From Panulirus ornatus (lineage: Eukaryota; Arthropoda; Malacostraca; Decapoda; Palinuridae): 64,000 nt of DNA. Below are positions 11,901-19,830 of this stretch, piece by piece. The position numbers were made by a program, and so were the translations under genes. The notes under the pieces are model-generated. The model saw nothing but the letters and a program-made list of their open reading frames with translations. It did not search any database and was not told where the DNA came from. The stretch spans positions 27,930,843 to 27,994,842 of the forward strand of contig NC_092269.1 in the NCBI RefSeq assembly GCF_036320965.1, given 5' to 3'. Every line of letters starts with the position of its first letter. Position 1 is the stretch's first letter.

Positions 11901-12300
11901 CTCGTGCATCAAAACCACTAACACACTCACTCAGCTGCTCCCAAAACACTTGCCTCTCATGATCTTTCTTCTCATGCCCAGGTACATATGCACCAATAAT
12001 CACCCATCTCTCTCCATCAACTTTCAGTTTTACCCATATCAATCTAGAGTTTACTTTCTTACACTCTATCAAATACTCCCACCACTCCTGTTTCAAGAGT
12101 AGTGCTACTCCTTCCCTTGCTCTTGTCCTCTCACTAACCCCTGACTTTACTCCCAAGACATTCACAAACCACTCTTCCCCTTTACCCTTGAGCTTCGTTT
12201 CACTCAGAGCCAAAACATCCAGGTCTCTTTCCTCAAACATACTACCTATCTCTCCTTTTTTCTCATCTTGGTTACATCCACATACATTTAGACACCCCAA
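8925..12300 (-). mobile_element. RTE-type LINE copy 5, near full length, long-3'UTR subfamily
   Basis: Read on the minus strand, this is the most complete copy in the window: the whole endonuclease-RT ORF (9331-12300) followed by a 3' UTR of about 400 bp (9330 down to 8925). The UTR ends in the GC-rich tail GCTACCTCGCTAACGCGGGA and AGACAGCGACAAAG. It sits tail-to-tail with copy 4, with only an A/T palindrome of about 20 bp between them. What lies at 12301-12480 may be its 5' UTR or a separate SINE-like unit. Confidence 0.9.
9331..12300 (-). CDS. Endonuclease-reverse transcriptase of RTE-type LINE
   Basis: This 989-residue uninterrupted ORF encodes the protein that nicks target DNA and copies the element RNA at the nick. 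Residues 1-245 are an AP-type endonuclease: the LNVCGCN start, LSETKL, GDLK near 140, LDYVLIDRR, and SDHY near 234. A basic linker follows. The RT fingers start near residue 465-490 (KAAGLDG), the first catalytic Asp lies in FMDLEKAYD near 617, and FADD near 720. The C-terminal block with CCEAWAM near 852 and RPNWRW is typical of the RTE clade. In GDLK the family's catalytic Asn is replaced by Lys; copy 1 still has GDLN. The ORF also lacks one Arg of the RRRW block. It ends with a GRRAVNGLNQGM tail that other copies cut off. It is therefore long but probably endonuclease-dead. Confidence 0.92.
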   Translation of the reverse strand: MGCLNVCGCNQDEKKGEIGSMFEERDLDVLALSETKLKGKGEEWFVNVLGVKSGVSERTRAREGVALLLKQEWWEYLIECKKVNSRLIWVKLKVDGERWVIIGAYVPGHEKKDHERQVFWEQLSECVSGFDARDRVIVMGDLKAKVSNVAVEGKIGIHGVFSVVNGNGEELVDFCAEKGLVIGNTWFKKRDIHKYTYVSRRDGQRALLDYVLIDRRAKERLLDVNVLRGATGGMSDHYLVEAKVKICRGFQKIRENVGVKRVVRVSELGKETCVRKYQERLNTEWKKVRTKEVRGVEEEWDVFREAVMACAKDACGTRSVGGGQIRKGSEWWDEEVRLLMKEKREAFGRFLRGISANEWEMYKRKRQEVKRKVQEVKKRASESWGERVSLNFKENKKMFWKEVNKVRKTREQMGTSVTGVNGEVITSSGDVRRWSEYFEGLLNVFDDRVADIGCFGRGGVQSERVRENDLVNREEVVKALRKMKAGKAAGLDGIAVEFNKKGRDCIVDWLVRLFNVCMTHGEVPEDWRNACIVPSYKGKGDKSECSNYRDISSLSIPGKLYGRVLIERVKACTGHQTGEEQCGFRSGKGCVDQVFALKNVCEKYLEKQMDLHVAFMDLEKAYDRVDRDALWKVLRIYGVGGKLLEAVKSFYRGCKACVRVGREESDWFSVNVGLRQGCVMSPWLFNLFMDVVVREVNARVLERGASMQSVVDERALGVSQLLFADDTALVADSCEKLQKLVTEFGKVCERRKLRVNVNKSKVIRYSRVEGQVNWEVSLNGEKMEKVKCFRYLGVDLAADGTMEAEVNHRLGEGAKILGALKNVWKSRTLSRKAKMGMFEGIVVPTMLYCCEAWAMDRVVRRRVDVLEMRCLRTICGVRWFDRISNNRVREMCGNKKSVVERAEEGVLKWFGHMERMSEERLTKRIYVSELEGTRRSGRPNWRWKDGVRKILSDWGLNMQEGERRARNRVNWNDVLYRGRRAVNGLNQGM

Positions 12301-12480
12301 CCTGAGCCTTTGAGGAGGATGAGCACTCCCCGCGTGACTCCTTCTTCTGTTTCCCCTTTTAGAAAGTTAAAATACAAGGAGGGGAGGGTTTCTAGCCCCC
12401 CGCTCCCGTCCCCTTTAGTCGCCTTCTACGACACGTGAGGAATGCGTGGGAAGTATTCTTTCTCCCCTATCCCCAGGGAT
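12301..12480 (+). mobile_element. SINE-like unit or RTE 5' UTR with GGAGGGGAGGGTTTCTAGCC block
   Basis: The segment carries a GGAGGGGAGGGTTTCTAGCC block (about 12378) and CCCCTTTAGTCGCCTTCTAC, then CTCCCCTATCCCCAGGGATA running straight into (AAT)n. The G/C head resembles the head of the SINE-like unit at 53309-53484, which has a different tail. Read on plus, it behaves like a short retroposon ending in an AAT tail. Read on minus, it is where a 5' UTR of copy 5 would be. The sequence alone does not decide. Confidence 0.5.
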
Positions 12481-12495
12481 AACAATAATAATAAC

Positions 12496-12566
<71 letters not shown>

Positions 12567-12583
12567 TAACAATAATAATAATG
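12481..12583. repeat. (AAT)n microsatellite
   Basis: AAT units with a few AAC/GAT interruptions, followed by an 18-base T-run (12585-12602) that is the reverse complement of copy 6's A-tail. Confidence 0.97.
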
Positions 12584-12584
12584 A

Positions 12585-14062
12585 TTTTTTTTTTTTTTTT
12601 TTGCTTTGTCGCTGTCTCCCGCGTTTGCGAGGTAGCGCAAGGAAACAGACGAAAGAAATGGCCCAACCCACCCCATACACATGTATATACATACGTCCAC
12701 ACACGCAAATATACATACCTACACAGCTTTCCATGGTTTACCCCAGACGCTTCACATGCCTTGATTCAATCCACTGACAGCACGTCAACCCCGGTATGCC
12801 ACATCGCTCCAATTCACTCTATTCCTTGCCCTCCTTTCACCCTCCTGCATGTTCAGGCCCCGATCACACAAAATCTTTTTCACTCCATCTTTCCACCTCC
12901 AATTTGGTCTCCCTCTTCTCCTCGTTCCCTCCACCTCCGACACATATATCCTATTGGTCAATCTTTCCTCACTCATTCTCTCCAAGTGCCCAAACCATTT
13001 CAAAACACCCTCTTCTGCTCTCTCAACCACGCTCTTTTTATTTCCACACATCTCTCTTACCCTTACGTTACTTACTCGATCAAACCACCTCACACCACAC
13101 ATTGTCCTCAAACATCTCATTTCCAGCACATCCATCCTCCTGCGCACAACTCTATCCATAGCCCACGCCTCGCAACCATACAACATTGTTGGAACGACTA
13201 TTCCTTCAAACATACCCATTTTTGCTTTCCGAGATAATGTTCTCGACTTCCACACATTCTTCAAGGCTCCCAGAATTTTCGCCCCCTCCCCCACCCTATG
13301 ATCCACTTCCGCTTCCATGGTTCCATCCGCTGCCAGATCCACTCCCAGATATCTAAAACACTTCACTTCCTCCAGTTTTTCTCCATTCAAACTCACCTCC
13401 CAATTGACTTGACCCTCAACCCTACTGTACCTAATAACCTTGCTCTTATTCACATTTACTCTTAACTTTCTTCTTCCACACACTTTACCAAACTCAGTCA
13501 CCAGCTTCTGCAGTTTCTCACATGAATCAGCCACCAGCGCTGTATCATCAGCGAACAACAACTGACTCACTTCCCAAGCTCTCTCATCCCCAACAGACTT
13601 CATACTTGCCCCTCTTTCCAAAACTCTTGCATTCACCTCCCTAACAACCCCATCCATAAACAAATTAAACAACCATGGAGACATCACACACCCCTGCCGC
13701 AAACCTACATTCACTGAGAACCAATCACTTTCCTCTCTTCCTACACGTACACATGCCTTACAGCCTCGATAAAAACTTTTCACTGCTTCTAACGACTTGC
13801 CTCCCACACCATATATTCTTAATACCTTCCACAGAGCATCTCTATCAACTCTATCATATGCCTTCTCCAGATCCATAAATGCTACATACAAATCCATTTG
13901 CTTTTCTAAGTATTTCTCACATGCATTCTTCAAAGCAAACACCTGATCCACACATCCTCTACCACTTCTGAAACCACACTGCTCTTCCCCAATCTGATGC
14001 TCTGTACATGCCTTCACCCTCTCAATCAATACCCTCCCATATAGTTTACCAGGAGATATACA
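12585..14062 (-). mobile_element. RTE-type LINE copy 6, 5'-truncated, short-3'UTR subfamily
   Basis: On the minus strand the copy begins in the RT fingers (SPGKLYGRVLIERVK, about 14055) and is fused upstream to an (ATA)n tract. It runs to a short 3' UTR and an A-tail (T-run at 12585-12602). The tail GCTACCTCGCAAACGCGGGA is intact. It has lost the endonuclease and the first part of the RT. Confidence 0.92.
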
Positions 14063-14236
14063 TATCATAATAATGATAATAATAATAATAATGATAACAA
14101 TAATAATAACGATAATAATAATGTCTCCCAGGCTAATAATGAACTGCCTCAGCAGCTGCAGACAGGGGAGCGTATAAGGCATGACGGGGAACTGAGTAAA
14201 CATCATCCCGGAACAAACATTGAGAGATTTAGTCAC
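12785..14236 (-). pseudogene. Truncated RTE reverse transcriptase (copy 6)
   Basis: The open frame is 483 codons, but roughly the first 60 are a read-through of unrelated DNA and (TAT)n, so the true element part is about 420 residues (from about 14060 down). It contains QCGFRSGRGCVDQVF, the FMDLEKAYDRVD palm block, LRQGCVMSPWLFN, LLFADDTALV, and the full C-terminal domain through RPNWRWKDG. The stop falls right after DVAYRG, where the CGA of long-tail copies is TGA. All RT residues visible in this piece are intact, but with no endonuclease and no RT start it is a dead 5' truncation. Confidence 0.88.
14066..14122. repeat. (ATA)n/(ATG)n microsatellite
   Basis: Imperfect ATA/ATG/ACA units lie at the truncated 5' edge of copy 6, the same arrangement as at copy 4. 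Confidence 0.93.
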
Positions 14237-14252
14237 ACATTCGATTTTAAGA

Positions 14253-16985
14253 CCGATATATTCTGAAACTAAGAACCCTGTAGAGTAAACCGATATATTC
14301 TGAAACTAAGAACCCTGTAGAGTAAACCGATATATTCTGAAACTAAGAACCCTGTAGAGTAAACCGATATATTCTGAAACTAAGAATCCTGTAGAGTAAA
14401 CCGATATATTCTGAAACTAAGAACCCTGTAGAGTAAACCGATATATTCTGAAACTAAGAATCCTGTAGAGTAAACCGATATATTCTGAAACTAAGAGCCC
14501 TGTAGAGTAAACCGATATATTCTGAAACTAAGAACCCTGTAGAGTAAACCGATATATTCTGAAACTAAGAATCCTGTAGAGTAAACCGATATATTCTGAA
14601 ACTAAGAACCCTGTAGAGTAAACTGATATATTCTGAAACTAAGAACCCTGTAGAGTAAACCGATATATTCTGAAGTTAAGAACACTGTTGAGTAAACCGA
14701 TATATTCTGAAACTAAGAGCCCTGTAGAGTAAACCTATATATTCTGAAGATAAGAACACTGTTGAGTAAACCGATATATTCTGAAACTAAGAACCCTGTA
14801 GAGTAAACCGATATATTCTGAAACTAAGAACCCTGTAGAGTAAACTGATATATTCTGAAACTAAGAACCTTGTAGAGTAAACCGATATATTCTGAAGTTA
14901 AGAACACTGTTGAGTAAACCGATATATTCTGAAACTAAGAGCCCTGTAGAGTAAACCGATATATTCTGAAACTAAGAACCCTGTTGAGTAAACCGATATA
15001 TTCTGAAACTAAGAACCCTGTAGAGTAAACCTATGTGTTTTGAAACTAAGATCCCTGTTGAGTAAACCGATATATTCTGAAACTAAGAGCCCTGTAGAGT
15101 AAACCGATATATTCTGAAACTAAGAACACTGTTGAGTAAACCGATATATTCTGAAACTAAGAATCCTGCAGAGTAAACCGATATATTCTGAAACTAAGAA
15201 GCCTGTAGAGTAAACCGATATATTCTGACACTAAGAACCCTGTAGAGTAAACCTATATATTCTGAAGTTAAGAACACTGTTGAGTAAACCGATATATTCT
15301 GAAACTAAGAATCCTGTTGAATAAACCGATATATTCTGAAACTAAGAACCCTGTAGAGTAAACCGATATATTCTGAAGTTAAGAACACTGTTGAGTAAAC
15401 CGATATATACTGAAGTTAAGAACACTGTTGAGTAAACCGATATATTCTGAAACTAAGAGCCCTGTAGAGTAAACCTATATATTCTGAAGTTAAGAACACT
15501 GTTGAGTAAACCGATATATCCTGAAACTAAGAATCCTGTAGAGTAAACCGATATATTCTGAAACTAAGAACCCTGTTGAGTAAACCGATATATACTGAAG
15601 TTAAGAACATTGTTGAGTAAACCAATATATTCTGAAACTAAGAGCCCTGTAGAGTAAACCTATATATTCTGAAGTTAAGAACACTGTTGAGTAAACCGAT
15701 ATATTCTGAAACTAAGAACCCTGTAGAGTAAACCGATATATTCTGAAACTAAGAAGCCTGTTGAGTAAACCGGTATATTTTGAAACTAAGAACCCTGTTG
15801 AGTAAACCGATATATTCTGACACTAAGAATCCTGTAGAGTAAACCGATATATTCTGAAACTAAGAAGGCTGTAGAGTAAACCGATGTATTCTGAAAATAA
15901 GAAGCCTGTAGAGTAAACCGATATATTCTGACACTAAAAATCCTGTAGAGTCTACCGATATATTCTGAAACTAAGAACCCTGTTGAGTAAACCGATATAT
16001 TCTGAAACTAAGAACCCTGTAGAGTAGACCTATGTATTCTGAAGTTAAGAACACAGTTGAGTAAACCGATATATTCTGAAACTAAGAATCCTGTAGAGTA
16101 AACCGATATATTCTGAAACTAAGAAGCCTGTAGAGCAAACCGATATATTCTGAAACTAAGAACCCTGTAGAGTAAACCGATATATTCTGAAACTAAGAAC
16201 TCTGTAGAGTAAACCGATATATTCTGAAACTAAGAAGCCTGTAGAGTAAACCGATATATTCTGAAACTAAGAATCCTGTAGAGTAAACCGATATATTCTG
16301 ACACTAAGAATACTGTAGAGTAAACAAATATATTCTGAAACTGAGAAGCCTGTAGAGTAAACCGATATATTCTGAAATTAAGAAGCCTGGTGAGTAAACC
16401 GATATATTCTGAAACTAAGAATCCTGTAGAGTAAAACGATATATTCCGAAACTAAGAATCCTGTAGAGTAAAACGATATATTCTGAAACTAAGAAGCCTG
16501 TTGAGTAAACCGATATATTCTGAAACTAAGAATCCTGTAGAGTAAACCGATATATTCTGAAACTAAGAACCCTGTAGAGTAAACCGATATATTCTGAAAC
16601 TAAGAATCCTGTAGAGTAAACCTATATATTCTGAAGTTAAGAACACTGTTGAGTAAACCGATATATTCTGAAACTAAGAATCCTGTAGAGTAAACCGATA
16701 TATTCTCAAACTAAGAAGCCTGTTGAGTAAACCGATATATTCTGAAACTAAGAATCCTGTTGAGTAATCCGATATATTCTGAATCTAAGAACCCTGTAGA
16801 GTAAACCGATATATTCTGAAACTAAGAATCCTGTAGAGTAAACCGATATATTTTTAAACTAAGAACCCTGTTGAGTAAACCGATATATTCTGAAACTAAG
16901 AACCCTGTAGTGTAAACCTATGTATTCTGAAGTTAAGAACGCTGTTGAGTAAACCAGTATATTCTGAAACTAAGAATCCTGTAAA
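14253..16985. repeat. 37-bp satellite array, about 74 units
   Basis: The unit is 37 bp (GTAGAGTAAACCGATATATT plus CTGAAACTAAGAACCCT). Two main variant classes occur: the standard one, and one reading CTGAAGTTAAGAACACTGTT. The GAGCCCT, CCTATATATT and AAGTTAAG variants recur together as small higher-order blocks (for example near 14720, 15455 and 15640). The unit is not a multiple of three and has no coding capacity. Confidence 0.98.
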
Positions 16986-17089
16986 GTGAATATTTTGTTT
17001 CCTTGTCTGCAGACAGAATATATATGAAACCATAACAAAGACAGAATTCGAGGCCAATATTATTATCACTATTATCATTGTTGATATGT

Positions 17090-17595
17090 CAACACATGAC
17101 CCATCTTATGAGGCTTCACTCCTCACAGAAGCAGGGGAGTGAGGACACATGTGGGAGCACGAGAAGCTACCGCACGAGACTGTATTCAGACTTATGTATC
17201 ATAACTTAAGAGTAGAGACAGACAGATGGAACCGTACACCAGCTCCTCTCAGGACTTGTTACTGTGATAATGTGTCCATACAAACGGAGAACCATGTGCT
17301 AATTTCATGCTCCATATCAGAAGATTGCCCACATAGATACCCTATGTTAAACTTTGCTAGTATAGGTGCACTCTTGAGTGAAAAGGTGTTCTTGGCTGAA
17401 CTGTGCAAATATGTACATGAAGTACTAGGGAGGTATGATCATGTAATTGTTGATAGGCCCGCTTGAATGTATATTAATTGGACAAAATATTTGGTGTGTT
17501 TAAGTATTACCTATATTATTATGTATGTGCCTTATACAGTTATGTATAATGTAGAGGTTACAATGTTATTTTGTCAATAAACTAACTAACTATTC
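17090..17595 (+). mobile_element. 3' end of a non-RTE LINE-like element
   Basis: A 105-codon frame (17149-17466) is followed by about 110 bp of A/T-rich DNA ending in CAATAAACTAACTAACTA, which looks like the tandem tail of a non-LTR retrotransposon. The frame holds a CYCDN...ENHVLISCSI block, that is C-x-C with a downstream H-x4-C. This resembles the zinc-knuckle-like C-terminus of some LINE polyproteins. The element is heavily 5'-truncated and unrelated in sequence to the RTE copies. The family assignment is inference. Confidence 0.5.
17149..17466 (+). pseudogene. C-terminal fragment of LINE-like polyprotein
   Basis: The 105-residue open frame starts MWEHEKLPHETVFRLMYHN and ends VIVDRPA. 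Its features are basic and Asn/Arg-rich residues 20-35, a C-Y-C pair near 41-43, and His and Cys near 52 and 57, arranged like a CCHC-type motif. A helical C-terminus with FLAELCKYVHEVLGRY follows. No RT palm is present. It is probably the remnant of the last part of a retrotransposon ORF. A small host protein is possible but less likely, given the tandem TAAC-type tail right behind it. Confidence 0.4.
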
Positions 17596-18029
17596 TTTTC
17601 CGTTCCGTGATAATGACACAGCCTCGTCGAAGGAGACTCCTTCCTCATAGTGTGACCGCTTGCAGGCAGAGTCCGGGAACACCTGTGGAGTCGATACGTA
17701 ATTGACTTAACTGTACCTAAATTATGTTGTTTTGATATTCAGGTAATGAGAGACATGTCAACAGAAACTGAATGAAAAATCAGATCTTTTGAGTGAAAAA
17801 GAATACATATCAAGGCTATTCAGTTCAGTTCACTAGCTCACAGAAAGTAACACATACTTGCTTTCAGTAACATAAACCAACAAACAAAAACTGAATACGA
17901 AAAACAAATGAAGCAAAACTCAACGAAATTTGATTCAGGTTCCAAAGTGAACAGAATGCCACATCCACATAGTCATAACCCTTCCCCCCAAAAAGACACT
18001 GAAATAAATGCAGAACAGCTTAAAGAAAT
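17596..18029. other. Anonymous DNA before RTE copy 7
   Basis: No gene or repeat recognised. Homology to the LINE begins at about 18030 (the IAVEF codons); the open frame extending upstream to 17908 is a chance read-through. Confidence 0.45.
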
Positions 18030-19805
18030 TGCAGTGGAATTTATTACAAAAGGGGGTGACTATGTTGTTGACTGGTTGGTACGGATATTCAATGTATGTA
18101 TGGCTCTTGGTGAAGTGCCTGAGGATTGGCGGAATGCATGCATAGTGCCATTGTACAAAGTCAAAGGTGAGTGCTCAAATTACAGAGATATAAGTTTGTT
18201 GAGTATTCCTGAGAAATTATATGGGAGGGTATTGATCGAGAGAGTCAAGGCATGTACAGAGCATCAGATTGGGGAAGAGCAGTGTGGTTTCAGAAGTGGT
18301 AAAGGATGTGTGGATCAGGTGTTTGCTTTGAAGAATGTATGTGGGAACTACTTAGAAAGACAAATGGATTTGGGTGTAGCATTTATGGACCTGGAGAAGG
18401 CATATGATAGAGTTGATAGAGATGCTCTGTGGAAGGTATTAAGAGTATATGATGCGGGAGGCAAGTTGCTAGAAGCAGTGAAAAGTTTTTATCGAGGATG
18501 TAAGGCATGTGCACGAGTAGGAAGAGAGGAAAGTCATTGGTTCCCAGTGAATGTTGGTTTTCGGCAGTGGTGCTTGTTTAATTTGTTTATGGATGGGCTG
18601 TTAGGGAGGTGAATGCAAGAGTTTTGGAGAGAGGGGCAAGTATGCAGTCTGTTGTGGACGAGAGGGCTTGGGAAGTGGATCAGCGCTGGTGGCTGATTTG
18701 GGTGAGAAACTGCAGAAGCAGGTGACTGAGTTTGGTAAAGTGTGTGAAAGAAGAAAGCTGAGAATAAATGTGAATAAGAGCAAGGTTATTAGGTACAGTA
18801 AGGTTGAGGGACAAGTCAATTGGGAGGTAAGTTTGAATGGAGAAAAACTGGAGGAAGTAAAGTGTTTTAGATATCTGGGAGTGGATTTGGCAGCGGATGG
18901 AACCATGGAAACGGAAGTGAGTCACAGGGTGGGGGAGGGGGCGAAAGTTTTGGGAGCGTTGAAGACTGTGTGGAAGGCGAGAACATTATCACGGAAAGCA
19001 AAAATGGGTATGTTTGAAGGAATAGTGGTTCCAACAATGTTATATGGTTGCGAGGCGTGGACTATAGATAGGGTTGTGCGCAGGAGGGTGGATGTGTTGG
19101 AAATGAGATGTTTGAGGACAATATGTGGTGTGAGGTGGTTTGATCGATTAAGTAATGAAAGGATAAGAGAGATGTGTGGTAATAAACAGCGTGGTTGAGA
19201 GAGCAGAAGAGGGTGTTTTGAAATGGTTTGGTCACATGGAGAGAATGAGTGAGGATAGATTGAGAAAGAGGATATATGTGTCAGATGTGGAGGGAACGAG
19301 AAGTGGGAGACCAAATTGGAGGTGGAAGTATGGAGTGAAAAAGATTTTGAGCGATCGGGGCCTGAACATGCAGGAGGGTGGAAGGTGTGCAAGGAATAGA
19401 GTGAATTGGAACGATGTGGTATACAGGGGTCGACGTGCTGTCAATGGATTGAACCAGGGCATGTGAAGCGTCTGAGGTAAACCATGGAAAGTTTTGTGGG
19501 GCCTGGATGTGGAAAGGGAGCTGTGGTTTCAGTGCATTATACATGACAGCTGGAGACTGAGTGTGAACGAATGTGGCCTTTGTTGTCTTTTCCTAGCGCT
19601 ACCTCGTGCGCATGCGGGGAGAGGAGGGTGTCATTTCATGTGTGGCGGGGTGGCGACGAGAATGAATAGAGGCAGCAAGTATGAATTATGTACATGTGTA
19701 TATATGTATATGTCTGCGTATGTGTATATATATGTATACGTTGAAATGTATAGGTATGAATATGTGCGTGTGTGGACGTACATGTATATATATGTGTATG
19801 TTCTA
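18030..19805 (+). mobile_element. RTE-type LINE copy 7, truncated and FADD-deleted, long-3'UTR subfamily
   Basis: The copy begins at the IAVEFI codons of the RT fingers and runs through a long 3' UTR (19470-19805), but its final GC-rich tail is cut off or garbled. Three lesions are visible. A deletion in GLRQGCVMSPWLFN leaves FRQWCLFN (18560-18580). A deletion of about 26 bp at 18677-18682 removes the SQLLFADD catalytic block. A frameshift lies near 19186. The C-terminus retains the arginine codon and the GRRAVNGLNQGM tail. It is inactive. Confidence 0.9.
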
Positions 19806-19830
19806 CCTGGCTAGCGCAAGAGTAGGCAAC

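Noticed and set aside
12442..12777. Poly-Asn frame on plus
   Set aside because: (AAT)n read-through into an antisense RTE tail.
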